A stretch of 64,000 nt of DNA from an uncultured cyanobacterium. GTDB lineage: Bacteria > Cyanobacteriota > Cyanobacteriia > CACIAM-69d. A model generated the notes under the pieces. It made no database searches, was not told where the DNA came from, and saw only the letters and a list, made by a program, of their open reading frames with translations. The stretch spans positions 1-64,000 of the forward strand of contig CALGDE010000109.1 in the NCBI GenBank assembly GCA_937883785.1, in the 5' to 3' direction. The position numbers were made by a program, and so were the translations under genes. Below, one piece after another: positions 20,193 to 29,809 of the stretch (position 1 is its first letter; each line of letters begins with the position of its first letter).

Positions 20193-20257
20193 ATAACAAG
20201 CACATAACAAGCTGTAGAGTGCCAAATCTGTTCCAGCGGCAGCGCCACAAAGACGCC

Positions 20258-20365
20258 CTACGAGTTGCGTAGTTGCTCCAGTGCAGCTTGGAAAATATTG
20301 AAACCGGCCCAACCAGCGGCAAGAGCCAAAGGGGCAAAAACAACGATAATGCGCCAGTCAATCAT
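20258..20365 (-). CDS. psbY: Photosystem II protein PsbY
   Basis: A 35-residue single-helix thylakoid protein at the edge of photosystem II next to cytochrome b559. The translation begins MIDWRIIVVFAPLALAAGW and continues with a second half GFNIFQAALEQLRNS, matching the family pattern M(D)WR followed by a hydrophobic helix, Trp, and FNI. GGAG lies upstream of the ATG. The gene has its own terminator (20161-20192), so it is likely monocistronic. Confidence 0.87.
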   Translation of the reverse strand: MIDWRIIVVFAPLALAAGWAGFNIFQAALEQLRNS

Positions 20366-20544
20366 CGTACAAATCTCCGAAACTCTACTAAGGGTCTGAG
20401 AACTTAATCTCGTCTCTATTCTGTAGCAAAGTGGCGCTGTTTTGTATAGTTTCGTGGCGTTTTCTCATTATTCCACCGCTGCCGAGGGGAAACAGAGGGG
20501 GGAATGTCGTCGCCAAAACCAGGGTCAATAGGGCATATATCCAG

Positions 20545-21099
20545 CTATTTCTTCAGCTGGCTTTGGGCTGCTAGTGCATGGCGTTTGCCCAGGGCTGCAT
20601 ATTCTTCAGCGTGGGCGATCGCCTCCTCCAGGGCTCCTTCTCCTAACTGGCGCACCGGCTTCCCGGGAATGCCCACCACCAGCGATCGCTCTGGCATATC
20701 CTTCGTCACCACTGCCCCCGCGCCGATAATGCTACCCGCCCCAATGCGCACCCCATTCAAAATAATTGCCCCCATCCCTACGATGCATCCCCGCTCCACG
20801 TGGGCCGAATGGATTACCGCCCGATGCCCCACCGTAACGTGCTCTTCCAGCACCGTAGACACCCCTGGATCCCCATGAATCACCGCCCCATCTTGCACAT
20901 TACACCAGTCCCCCAGCTCAATACGCTCCATATCCCCCCGAATCACCGCCCCGTACCAAATACTGACCTGATCTCCCACCACCACATCGCCAATCACCGT
21001 TGCCGTTGCAGCCACAAAAGCAGCCTTTTCCACACAGGGTGCTACCGATAAGTCAGGGTAGGAAACCGCCGAAGGGGTAAGGGGCTTATGCACAGTCAT
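20545..21099 (-). CDS. Gamma-carbonic anhydrase family protein (hexapeptide repeat)
   Basis: 184 residues forming a left-handed beta helix of hexapeptide repeats (VIGDVVVGDQVSIWYGAVIR, VGMGAIILNGVRIGAGSIIG). Three histidines in the right places for zinc are His75, His92 and His97 (VIHGDPG, GHRAVIH). This is the YrdA/PaaY-like group; enzyme activity is unproven in most members. It lacks the RbcS-like repeats of CcmM, so it is not the carboxysome scaffold. GGAGG lies a few bases before the ATG. It stands alone on the minus strand. Confidence 0.92.
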   Translation of the reverse strand: MTVHKPLTPSAVSYPDLSVAPCVEKAAFVAATATVIGDVVVGDQVSIWYGAVIRGDMERIELGDWCNVQDGAVIHGDPGVSTVLEEHVTVGHRAVIHSAHVERGCIVGMGAIILNGVRIGAGSIIGAGAVVTKDMPERSLVVGIPGKPVRQLGEGALEEAIAHAEEYAALGKRHALAAQSQLKK

Positions 21100-21566
21100 A
21101 TCCTCCAGATTTGTTACTAAATTTGTTATTCAGCATTTATTATTCAGCTCTAGCGATTTATCCATGTCTAACGAGTTGCAGCTGGGTCGCTTCAGCGGGA
21201 CGTTGCAGCGCTTACTGTCTCTCGTCACCAGGATCCAGGTAAAAAGAAGTCATCCCACTTAAGCCTAAGGACACTCCACAGAGCCTTAGGTATTACCGGC
21301 CTCGGCCTCGGCGTTTAAGGACATTGAAGGGATTGGGCGCAGTTTTTAGGGAGGTACTTAGGGAGGTCACGTAGGAAGTGTTTCAGGGGTCTTACCCGCC
21401 ACATTTCGAAGGATGTTGTTAATGCTGTTCTAAACAGCACTTTATGGTGGGCTGGATATAATTGAAACAACTGGAGGGGAAAACACTGGGATGCAGAACA
21501 ATCACCGGACTCCTTCACAGGACCCCTTTGCAGGAGCCTTAAAGGTCAACGTAGTTACCTATCCCT
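21100..21566. other. Intergenic region with short inverted repeats
   Basis: 467 bp between divergent genes. It holds an inverted repeat CCTAAGG / CCTTAGG (about 21265-21291), a GC-rich CCTCGG repeat near 21300, and repeated AGGGAGGT around 21340-21370. I see no gene. A 67-codon minus-strand ORF at 21315-21518 has nothing to recommend it. Confidence 0.4.
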
Positions 21567-21572
21567 GTGCCC

Positions 21573-22223
21573 ATGCTGAATTCTGCCTCACAGTATCCAA
21601 TTTTTGGTCCTGAAATTCAGTGCCCCCACTGTCGCCAGGCGATCGCCGCCCTCACCTTAACCGACACTTACCTTTGCCAGCGTCACGGCGCCTTTGAAGC
21701 AAACCCTGACACCCGAGACCTGGTGCATTTGCAATCAAATCGCTGTTGGCGTGAGTGGGAGGGGGAATGGTATCGCCAGCATACCCACCCTGACGGTATT
21801 CGCTTTGAAATTCACGAGGCGTTAGATCGGCTCTACACGGAAGGATTTCGCGCCACCCAAATCGTTGTGGCTCGACGCTACAAGCCTTTAATTAGTGCGT
21901 ATTTAGAGCGCTACAACCGGCAGGTGATGGCAACCCAGTCTCTGTATTCCGACGCGCCATCCTTTGAGCGGAGCGACAGCAGAGCCAATAGAAAAGAGTT
22001 GTCGGCAAAAGAAGCAGCGGGGAAACCTTCCCAAAAGCCCGGCGATCACCACAACTCAACGTCTAAGGACAAGGACTCGTCTTCATCCCCCTTACGTCTG
22101 TATGGTTTGCCCGTAACCTTCAATCACGACGAAAATGATCCGCGGTGGGGAGTGATTAATTTTGCCCTGGAAAAAGAGGTGGGGCTACCGGCACGATATC
22201 CCTATTTCCGAATGTTTGAGTAA
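21573..22223 (+). CDS. Conserved cyanobacterial protein, TIGR02652 type, zinc-ribbon-like N-terminus
   Basis: 216 residues, matching what I remember of the cyanobacterial family TIGR02652. The N-terminus has IQCPHCRQAI and YLCQRHGAFE, a probable CxxC...C zinc site. The core follows with HTHPDGIRFEIHEALDRLY and RYKPLISAYLERYNRQ. A Ser/Lys/Asp-rich low-complexity insert (about residues 125-175) precedes a conserved-looking end, RLYGLPVTFNHD...RWGVINFALEKE. Function unknown. I chose the ATG over an in-frame GTG two codons upstream. The stop codon lies in a 14-bp tandem duplication. Confidence 0.85.
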   Translation: MLNSASQYPIFGPEIQCPHCRQAIAALTLTDTYLCQRHGAFEANPDTRDLVHLQSNRCWREWEGEWYRQHTHPDGIRFEIHEALDRLYTEGFRATQIVVARRYKPLISAYLERYNRQVMATQSLYSDAPSFERSDSRANRKELSAKEAAGKPSQKPGDHHNSTSKDKDSSSSPLRLYGLPVTFNHDENDPRWGVINFALEKEVGLPARYPYFRMFE

Positions 22224-22239
22224 CGATGTTTGAGTAACG
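22212..22239 (+). repeat. 14-bp tandem duplication spanning a stop codon
   Basis: Two identical copies of ATGTTTGAGTAACG. The first contains the last codons and stop of the preceding gene, so the stop region is duplicated downstream of the gene end. Confidence 0.85.
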
Positions 22240-22289
22240 ATGCATGAATAGCAACGGCTTATTGGCGAGGGCTTAAATAGGAAATCGCG

Positions 22290-22760
22290 ATGCACCACGT
22301 TTCCATCCGCACGGCGGATATCCACCGGGCGATCGCCTTCTATGAAGCCTTGGGATTCACCGTTACAGAGCGATTTACCACTGGCATGACCCTCGCCTGT
22401 TGGCTGGAGGGATGGAATGGTCGCCTAGAGCTGGTGCAGGTCCCTAACCCAAAGCCGCCGCCGGATCCCTTTGCAGATGAAGGCTACGTCGGTTACTATC
22501 ATTTATCTCTAGACCTGCGCTACCGTCCTCAAGCCGAACAACCCACAGCGGACGGTATTGTCACAGCAGGTCTTCCCCAGTGGTTAGAGGATTTTCACCA
22601 TTGCATCAGCACCCTACAGGACCAAGGGATTCCCCTAGACTCGCCAAAAGTTTTGTTGTCGCCCTGTCAGCAAATGATCGGATCCAAGGTCTATGAAGTC
22701 GCTTTTATTGCCGATCCAGATGGGCTTCCCATTGAGGTGCTCAACTTACTGACGCGTTAG
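22290..22760 (+). CDS. VOC (glyoxalase/bleomycin-resistance fold) family protein
   Basis: 156 residues with one VOC fold: an N-terminal MHHVSIRTADIHRAIAFYEAL with the metal-ligand histidine, then WNGRLELVQVP, YHLSLDL, and a C-terminal FIADPDGLPIEVLNL containing the glutamate ligand. These proteins bind a divalent metal and act on small molecules; the substrate is unknown. It is 66 bp after the TIGR02652-type gene and probably co-transcribed. AGGA precedes the ATG. Confidence 0.88.
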   Translation: MHHVSIRTADIHRAIAFYEALGFTVTERFTTGMTLACWLEGWNGRLELVQVPNPKPPPDPFADEGYVGYYHLSLDLRYRPQAEQPTADGIVTAGLPQWLEDFHHCISTLQDQGIPLDSPKVLLSPCQQMIGSKVYEVAFIADPDGLPIEVLNLLTR

Positions 22761-22922
22761 GTGAAACAGCCTTCGGTAAAGCCGATCAAAAAAGACGGTT
22801 AGGCAAAAGCAAAACTCTCTATAGTCCTGTTTCGGCTCAAAATTTCCTGGTCTTAGACTTCCGCTATTTCAGAGCTTAATTTCAGGCTTCGAAACAATTT
22901 TTTTAGGACTAGGAGATGTGGC

Positions 22923-22970
22923 GTATTGGTGACTACACACCGTTGCAACAAAGTTGTCAGATAATAAAAT
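22923..22970 (+). promoter_or_regulatory. Candidate NtcA-dependent promoter upstream of glsF
   Basis: GTATTGGTGACTAC (22923-22936) fits the NtcA site GTA-N8-TAC exactly. A -10-like GATAAT starts 23 bases later (22960-22965), the spacing seen in NtcA-activated promoters; TAAAAT at 22965-22970 is an alternative. NtcA is the global nitrogen activator of cyanobacteria, and the next gene is ferredoxin-glutamate synthase. The leader would be about 420 bases, which is long. Confidence 0.5.
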
Positions 22971-23392
22971 ACGACTGAAGACTTATTGCTTCAAAATCGT
23001 GAGAGTGCGCCCTAGGGGTGTCCCGCACGTCGTCAGCGTTAGGTACCCTAAGCTGTACAGCCGGCCTACTTGTTCTTATTTCGCTTTTCCCCAGGTCGCT
23101 TTGTCCGTTGTTACCGTCGATGCGCTCTGTAAGCGCCCTTCACTGTTACCCGGTTTTAACCTGTGGTACTGAACTGCTGGGCTAGCTTTTAGAGTTTACG
23201 TTTCGGGATCGGCAACCTCTGGGCGAATCATTAAGGCAAACAATAGTTTCCTTACCTAACCATAACTTTCCTCCTATGACGCTTCGGGGGATAACAATGA
23301 TTTCTTCACAAATCGGGTCATTTTTTTGACAGGACACTGTTGCATTTCTGCCTCGATTGTTACACTCAATCACCTGTGAAACGAGAACTACT

Positions 23393-26300
23393 ATGAGCGA
23401 TCGCAATTTACCCGTGAACGCAACGACTCGAAATAATCCATCTGACGTCATAACCCAGTGTCGAGAGATTCTGCCGCCGATGCCAGAGCAGGGCCCTCGC
23501 GCCATTGTGGAAGAGCGAGATGCCTGTGGCGTTGGGTTTATTGTGCAAAAGGACGGCATTGCGAGTCACGACCTAGTGCAGAAGGCGGCGATCGCCTTGG
23601 GCTGTATGGAGCACCGGGGTGGGTGTAGCGCTGACCGGGTGTCTGGGGATGGTGCCGGAATTATGACGGCGATTCCTTGGGATTTGTTGGAGGCATGGGT
23701 AGCGCAAGAGGAAGAGGCTACTTTTGATCGGAACCGCGCGGCCGTGGGAATGGCATTTTTGCCCCAGAAGGAATTGGCGGCGGCAAAGGCAAAAGCAGCG
23801 ATCGCAAACGTATTGACGGACGAAGGGTTAGAGCTGGTGGCGTGGCGACCGGTGCCCACGGTGCCCGAGATTTTGGGACGGCAGGCGCTTGATAATTTGC
23901 CCGCCATCGAACAGGTGATTATTGAGGTACCCGAGAGTAAAGGTTGGGATGGTGATCTCTTGGAGGCGGAGCTGCTGCGCATTCGTCGCCGCATCGGCAA
24001 CGCCGTGGTGACCATGCTAGGCAAAGATGACAACGTGGTTTCTGGGCAATCCCTGGGCTACTACATGTGCTCTCTATCCGCCAGAACCATTGTTTATAAA
24101 GGCATGGTGCAGTCGAAAGTACTGGCACAGTTTTATAAGGACTTAACGAACGAGTCATACGTTAGCGCCTTTGCGGTGTACCACCGTCGCTTTAGCACCA
24201 ACACCATGCCGAAGTGGCCGTTAGCACAGCCCATGAGATTGTTAGGTCACAATGGTGAAATCAACACCCTGCTAGGCAACTTGAACTGGATGCTTGCCCG
24301 CCAGGCGGATCTAGAGCACCCGGAATGGGGCGACAAAGACCTCAGTTTGCTGAAGCCGGTGGTGAGCTACGAGAATAGCGACTCGGCAAACTTAGATAAC
24401 ACCTTGGAGCTAATGGTGCGCTCCGGTCGCAGTTTGCTGGAGGCGGTGACGCTGATGGTGCCGGAAGCGTATCAAAATCAGCCCGATTTGGCAGACCACC
24501 CAGAAATTGTGGACTATTACGACTATTGCCGAGGCATTCAGGAGCCTTGGGATGGTCCCGCGCTGCTGGCTTTTAGCGACGGTAAGACGGTGGGAGCGGC
24601 TTTGGATCGGAATGGTTTGCGTCCGGCTCGCTACTGCATCACCTCCGATGATTTCGTCATTGTGGGTTCCGAAGCTGGAACGGTGCCGGTGGATGAGTCG
24701 ACAATTGTTGAAAAGGGTCGTTTGGGTCCTGGGCAGGCGATCGCCGTTGACCTGGAAACAAACCAAATTTTGCGCAACTGGGATTTGAAGGAACAGGTGG
24801 CCCGTAAGCATCCCTACGGGCAATGGCTGAAGGAGCACCAGCGGGTGGTGGACAAGCCGGACTTTACGGAGAAGCTGTCCCTAGATGAAGAAACCCTGCT
24901 AAAAAACCAAATTGCCTTTGGCTACACTGCCGAAGATTTGGATATGGTGATTTCTGCCATGGCCACCCAGGGCAAGGAGCCCACCTATTGCATGGGTGAC
25001 GACGCGCCACTGGCGGTGCTGTCGTCCAAGAATCATCTGCTGTTTGACTACTTTAAGCAGCGCTTTGCTCAGGTAACCAACCCTCCCATCGATCCCCTGC
25101 GGGAGAACCTGGTGATGTCCCTGGAGATGCACCTGGGGCGGCGTCTCAATCCCTTAAAAATCCAGCCGGAAGGGGCACGGTTGATCAAGCTAAAGTCTCC
25201 AGTGTTGAGCGAGGCGGGCTTGGATCAGGTACGAAACTCGGGGATGAATACGGCTACGCTGTCCACCCTTTACAGCACCGCTGGTGGTCCCGCGGGGTTG
25301 GAAGGGGCGATCGCCACCCTATGCGAGCAGGCGGCGGAAGCCATTAACAATGGCGCTGAGGTGTTGATTCTGAGCGATCGCGCCGAAGATCTATCCGCCG
25401 ATAAAACCTATATTCCGCCGTTGGTAGCCGTAGGTTCAGTGCACCATTATTTGATTCGCCAAGGGCTGCGCATGAAGGCATCCCTGGTGGCGGACACGGC
25501 CCAGTGTTGGAGCACCCATCACTTTGCCTGCATGGTGGGCTTTGGCGCCAGCGCCGTATGTCCTTATTTAACGTTGGAGTCAGTGCGCCACTGGCTGGCG
25601 TCGCCCAAGACCCAAAAGCTAATTAAGCAAGAGCGCATTCCCAGCCTGACCCCAGCGGAAGCCCAAGCCAACTACTGCAAGGCCGTGGAAGCGGGGCTGT
25701 TTAAGATTTTGTCCAAGATGGGTATTTCCCTGTTGGCGAGCTACCACGGGGCGCAGATTTTTGAGGCGATCGGCCTGGATCCGTCCTTGGTGAAGCTGGC
25801 GTTTATTGGCACCACCTCTCGCATTGGCGGCATGACTCCGGAAGATCTGGCGCGGGAAACCATGGGCTTCCACGCAGCGGCGTTCCCGGCATTGACCACC
25901 AAGCGCCTGGAAAATATGGGCTTTATTCAGTGCCGCAAGGGGGCTGAGTACCATTCCAACTCCCCGGCCATGTCTAAAGAACTGCATAAGGCGGTGCGCA
26001 GCTTTGAGCGTCAAACCAAAGATGATGCGGTTCCCCAGGAGGCGTACAACCACTACGAGCTGTATAAAAACCACTTGCATGAGCAGCCGGTGGCTACCCT
26101 GCGGGATCTGCTGGACTTTAAGAGCGATCGCCCCTCCATCAACATCGACGACGTGGAGCCGGTGGAAGCCATCCTGGAGAAATTCTGCACCGGTGGAATG
26201 TCCTTAGGAGCCCTGTCGCCGGAAGCCCACGAGGTGTTGGCGATCGCCATGAATCGTATTGGCGGTAAGTCCAACTCCGGTGAGGGGGGCGAAGATTCTC

Positions 26301-28132
26301 GCCGCTTTAAGACCCTGATGGATGTGGAAGAAGACGGCACTTCCCCCACGGCCCCCCACTTGAAGGGGCTACGGAATGGGGATACCTCTTGCTCAAAGAT
26401 TAAGCAGGTGGCGTCCGGGCGCTTTGGGGTAACGCCCGAGTACCTCATGAGCGCCCGGCAAATTGAAATTAAGGTTGCCCAAGGCGCCAAGCCCGGTGAA
26501 GGGGGACAGCTGCCCGGTCGCAAGGTGAGTGACTATATCGCCATGTTGCGCCGTTCTAAGCCCGGCGTGACCCTGATTTCGCCGCCGCCCCACCATGACA
26601 TCTACTCCATTGAGGACCTGGCGCAGTTGATTTATGACCTGCACCAAATCAGCCCCAAGGCGCGGGTATCGGTGAAGCTGGTGTCGGAAATTGGTATTGG
26701 CACCATCGCCGCTGGGGTAGCGAAAGCCAACGCCGATGTGATTCAAATTTCTGGTCACGACGGCGGTACTGGAGCGTCCCCGTTAAGCTCCATTAAGCAC
26801 GCGGGCTGCCCTTGGGAACTAGGTTTGGCGGAAGTGCATCGTACCCTGATGACCAACGGTTTGCGCGATCGCGTCATCCTGCGGGTGGACGGCGGCTTTA
26901 AGACCGGTTGGGATGTGTTGATGGGTGCCCTGATGGGGGCAGAAGAATATGGCTTCGGCACCATCGCCATGATTGCGGAAGGGTGCATTATGGCGCGGGT
27001 GTGTCACATGAATAGCTGCCCCGTGGGCATTACCAGTCAGCAGCAGCGCCTGCGCGATCGCTTCCCCGGCATCCCCGGACACGTGGTGAACTTCTTCTAC
27101 TTTGTAGCTCAGGAAGTGCGATCACTGTTAGCTCACCTGGGCTACACCCGCCTGAAGGACATCGTCGGCCGCGCTGATTTACTGGTGCGCCGTGAGGGTG
27201 CAGAACTGGCTAAGCCCGGGTCAATGAATCTGTCCGTGTTGACCGATTTACCTGACTCGAAAGAGGATCGTTCCTGGCTAGAGCACAATCCCCGCCCCCA
27301 CAGCAACGGCGTGGTGTTGGATAACGCCCTATTGGCGGATGCGGATATTCAAAACACCATCCGTGACCAGGGCAGCGTCCATAAAACGGTGGATATCGTC
27401 AACACGGACCGGTCCGTAGGGGCGCGTATTTCCGGCAATATTGCCAAGCGCTATGGCAACACCGGCTTTGAGGGCAGTGTGCACTTAACCTTCAAGGGCA
27501 GTGCGGGTCAAAGTTTCGGAGCCTTTAACCTAATGGGCATGACTCTGGAAGTGGTCGGCGAAGCCAATGACTACGTGGGTAAAGGCATGAACGGCGGGCG
27601 CATCATCATCAAGCCCTCTCCCGATGCAGAGTTTGCCGCTGGCGACAACGTAATTGTGGGTAATACCTGCCTGTACGGTGCCACAGGCGGCGTGCTGTTT
27701 GCCAACGGTCGCGCCGGGGAACGCTTTGGGGTGCGGAACTCCAAGGGGCAGGCGGTGATTGAAGGGGCTGGCGACCACTGCTGCGAGTATATGACTGGCG
27801 GTGTGATTGTGGTGCTGGGTCTGGCGGGACGTAACGTGGGTGCCGGTATGACCGGCGGCTTGTCCTACTTCCTAGATGAAGAAGGGAACTTCCCTGCCAA
27901 GGTGAACCCGGAAATCGTGAGCCTACAGCGAGTGGTTTCGGAAGCGGGTGAAGCTCAGCTTAAGGGTCTGATTCAGGCTCATGCCGATGCAACGAACAGC
28001 CAGAAAGCTAAAGATATTTTGGCGAACTGGGAAACTTACCTACCGAAGTTCTGGCAGGTGGTGCCCCCCTCTGAAGCTGAGTCCCCTGAGGCGATCGCCG
28101 CAGAAGCGGAAAAAGTTGCGGTGACGGTATAG
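23393..28132 (+). CDS. glsF: Ferredoxin-dependent glutamate synthase
   Basis: Makes two glutamates from glutamine and 2-oxoglutarate using reduced ferredoxin, completing ammonium assimilation. The 1579 residues hold a glutamine amidotransferase domain whose catalytic Cys45 (ERDACGVGFI) is exposed by removal of a propeptide, the central domain, the FMN domain (GEGGEDSRRFKTL, KPGEGGQLPGRKV, ISGHDGGTGASPLSSIKHAG), the Fe-S cysteines (MARVCHMNSCPVGI), and the C-terminal beta-helix (GGRIIIKPS). IALGCMEHRGGCSAD resembles plant Fd-GOGAT rather than the NADPH enzyme, and no gltD partner lies nearby. I chose ATG 23393 over an upstream in-frame TTG. Confidence 0.95.
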   Translation: MSDRNLPVNATTRNNPSDVITQCREILPPMPEQGPRAIVEERDACGVGFIVQKDGIASHDLVQKAAIALGCMEHRGGCSADRVSGDGAGIMTAIPWDLLEAWVAQEEEATFDRNRAAVGMAFLPQKELAAAKAKAAIANVLTDEGLELVAWRPVPTVPEILGRQALDNLPAIEQVIIEVPESKGWDGDLLEAELLRIRRRIGNAVVTMLGKDDNVVSGQSLGYYMCSLSARTIVYKGMVQSKVLAQFYKDLTNESYVSAFAVYHRRFSTNTMPKWPLAQPMRLLGHNGEINTLLGNLNWMLARQADLEHPEWGDKDLSLLKPVVSYENSDSANLDNTLELMVRSGRSLLEAVTLMVPEAYQNQPDLADHPEIVDYYDYCRGIQEPWDGPALLAFSDGKTVGAALDRNGLRPARYCITSDDFVIVGSEAGTVPVDESTIVEKGRLGPGQAIAVDLETNQILRNWDLKEQVARKHPYGQWLKEHQRVVDKPDFTEKLSLDEETLLKNQIAFGYTAEDLDMVISAMATQGKEPTYCMGDDAPLAVLSSKNHLLFDYFKQRFAQVTNPPIDPLRENLVMSLEMHLGRRLNPLKIQPEGARLIKLKSPVLSEAGLDQVRNSGMNTATLSTLYSTAGGPAGLEGAIATLCEQAAEAINNGAEVLILSDRAEDLSADKTYIPPLVAVGSVHHYLIRQGLRMKASLVADTAQCWSTHHFACMVGFGASAVCPYLTLESVRHWLASPKTQKLIKQERIPSLTPAEAQANYCKAVEAGLFKILSKMGISLLASYHGAQIFEAIGLDPSLVKLAFIGTTSRIGGMTPEDLARETMGFHAAAFPALTTKRLENMGFIQCRKGAEYHSNSPAMSKELHKAVRSFERQTKDDAVPQEAYNHYELYKNHLHEQPVATLRDLLDFKSDRPSINIDDVEPVEAILEKFCTGGMSLGALSPEAHEVLAIAMNRIGGKSNSGEGGEDSRRFKTLMDVEEDGTSPTAPHLKGLRNGDTSCSKIKQVASGRFGVTPEYLMSARQIEIKVAQGAKPGEGGQLPGRKVSDYIAMLRRSKPGVTLISPPPHHDIYSIEDLAQLIYDLHQISPKARVSVKLVSEIGIGTIAAGVAKANADVIQISGHDGGTGASPLSSIKHAGCPWELGLAEVHRTLMTNGLRDRVILRVDGGFKTGWDVLMGALMGAEEYGFGTIAMIAEGCIMARVCHMNSCPVGITSQQQRLRDRFPGIPGHVVNFFYFVAQEVRSLLAHLGYTRLKDIVGRADLLVRREGAELAKPGSMNLSVLTDLPDSKEDRSWLEHNPRPHSNGVVLDNALLADADIQNTIRDQGSVHKTVDIVNTDRSVGARISGNIAKRYGNTGFEGSVHLTFKGSAGQSFGAFNLMGMTLEVVGEANDYVGKGMNGGRIIIKPSPDAEFAAGDNVIVGNTCLYGATGGVLFANGRAGERFGVRNSKGQAVIEGAGDHCCEYMTGGVIVVLGLAGRNVGAGMTGGLSYFLDEEGNFPAKVNPEIVSLQRVVSEAGEAQLKGLIQAHADATNSQKAKDILANWETYLPKFWQVVPPSEAESPEAIAAEAEKVAVTV

Positions 28133-28167
28133 GGCTCAGCTTCAGACCCTTTACGGAGTATCTATTA

Positions 28168-28187
28168 GGGCGCATCAAAAAGCGCCC
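28168..28187 (+). terminator. Possible terminator hairpin after glsF
   Basis: Inverted repeat GGGCGC / GCGCCC with an A-rich loop, 36 bp after the glsF stop. It has no T-run, so termination is uncertain. Confidence 0.35.
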
Positions 28188-28369
28188 AACAATGGAACAA
28201 CAAAAAAGAGCCAACGCCTGAAATAGAGGCTAAAAAGGTGGGTAATGTAGGGCGAGCGTCACACATTGCTCACCTTTTTCCTTAACCCACAGTTATCCAA
28301 ACTCTGTTTCTGCCCGTTTTCGGCAAAATCACGTCGATTCGAACCACTTATTTAACAAAATAGTTTCCT

Positions 28370-28753
28370 ATGGGTATCAACACACTGACCTTTCAAAGCC
28401 GATTTGCTGTCGATTTACATAACCATTTTTTGGACGAGTTTCTATCAGTAATGCCTTTCGAAAGCACATCCTATGACGTGGCGATTTCCACCCACCAAAT
28501 CTCGGCAGACAACGCAACCCAGCTAGGCGTTGAATCGTCCACCTTGCCTGCCATGTACGGGACGCAGCTTGAAGGTATTACGGCAGCTCCAGTGGGACTA
28601 TCCCAAACAATTTTGGCGCAACAATTTGAAGAAACGGACCTGGGGGCAGATGTACAAAGTGCCTGGAACAACTTTGTGGAATCGGGACAAATTTGGGCGT
28701 TAATTATCGGCGTGATCTTCGGCTATATGTTCCGCACCTTTACCGGCGGCTAG
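28370..28753 (+). CDS. Small protein with a C-terminal membrane helix, unknown function
   Basis: 127 residues. The first 95 are polar and not membrane-like. The end reads NNFVESGQIWALIIGVIF then GYMFRTFTGG, a single C-terminal membrane segment with a short basic tail. It is unrecognised, though the C-terminal half looks like a conserved cyanobacterial tail-anchored type. The AEC transporter gene starts 33 bp later, so they may be an operon. Confidence 0.6.
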   Translation: MGINTLTFQSRFAVDLHNHFLDEFLSVMPFESTSYDVAISTHQISADNATQLGVESSTLPAMYGTQLEGITAAPVGLSQTILAQQFEETDLGADVQSAWNNFVESGQIWALIIGVIFGYMFRTFTGG

Positions 28754-28786
28754 AATTACTTTTGCCCAATTCATAGCATTAACAGC

Positions 28787-29746
28787 GTGACCATCTCCCT
28801 TACCCGTGTGTACACGCCACTTATCCTGTGGACGTTGTTGGGCATCATGCTGCAACGTTGGTTGCCAACCTGGGTACCGAAACTGCTGGGGCGATCGCTA
28901 TATTGGGTGGGCATTCCCCTGATAATCTTTTCCTCAGCGCGAGGTACGGAACTTTCAGCCGCCATGGGAATCGCACCAGCGGCGACTTTGATCGCCTTGC
29001 TATCAGGGCTGGGATGCGGACTACTGGCATTAAAGCGTGCCCGACAGAATCAACCTCAGGGAAAAAGCCTTAGGGTTACAGGCTTTCCAATTAATAGCTT
29101 TCCAGTTGAAGGAAGCCTGTTGCTGACATCCATGTTAGGCAATACGGGGTTTGTGGGACTGGCGATCGTGCCGTCGTTGCTGGAGCCAGAATTTGAAGGG
29201 CTTCCTGCCTTTTACGCTGTCACCCAAAGCGCCTTCGGAACCTACGGCATTGGTGCATTGGTGGGAAATTACTACAGCGATCGCCCCAGTAACCAGCAGT
29301 GGTGGGGGCAACTGAAGAAACTGGCGACGGTGCCAGCTCTGTGGGCTTTGGCGATCGGCATTTTGACCCAATCGATGGAGCTTCCGACAGTCGTATCCCA
29401 AATCATTTCCTGTGTGAAACCGATAGTCTCTCCCTGCGCATTCGTATTAATGGGAATTCGGCTAGCGGGACTTACTCGCTGGCAGCATATAAAGCTGGCG
29501 GTGTTACCCACAGCGATCAAAATGCTCGCAGTTCCCCTATTCGTTTTTTCCCTTCTGTCCCTATTACCGGTGTCTGATCAAGCACGTTTCGGCATGGTCT
29601 TGATGGCAGGGATGCCCAGCGCGTTTTCTTGTTTGATTTTGGCGGAGGAATATAACTTGGACCGGGCAGTAGCTTCGGGGGCGATCGCCCTAAGTACGGC
29701 ATGCCTATTGGTTATGCTGCCCTTTTGGGTAGGACTACTCGGATAG
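28787..29746 (+). CDS. AEC (auxin efflux carrier) family transporter
   Basis: 319-residue integral membrane protein of the bile/arsenite/riboflavin transporter superfamily, AEC branch. It has about nine to ten hydrophobic segments in two halves (WVGIPLIIFSSARGT, GNTGFVGLAIVPSLL, then FGMVLMAGMPSAFSCLILAE with the conserved glycine/proline-rich break). Such carriers export organic acids or amino acids; the substrate is unknown. The start is GTG, 33 bp after the small membrane-protein gene. Confidence 0.87.
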   Translation: MTISLTRVYTPLILWTLLGIMLQRWLPTWVPKLLGRSLYWVGIPLIIFSSARGTELSAAMGIAPAATLIALLSGLGCGLLALKRARQNQPQGKSLRVTGFPINSFPVEGSLLLTSMLGNTGFVGLAIVPSLLEPEFEGLPAFYAVTQSAFGTYGIGALVGNYYSDRPSNQQWWGQLKKLATVPALWALAIGILTQSMELPTVVSQIISCVKPIVSPCAFVLMGIRLAGLTRWQHIKLAVLPTAIKMLAVPLFVFSLLSLLPVSDQARFGMVLMAGMPSAFSCLILAEEYNLDRAVASGAIALSTACLLVMLPFWVGLLG

Positions 29747-29809
29747 TTCCTGAAAATAATACGAGCATTTCAACGCAAGGACCTAAATGCAAGGATTCAA
29801 TCACGCGAT

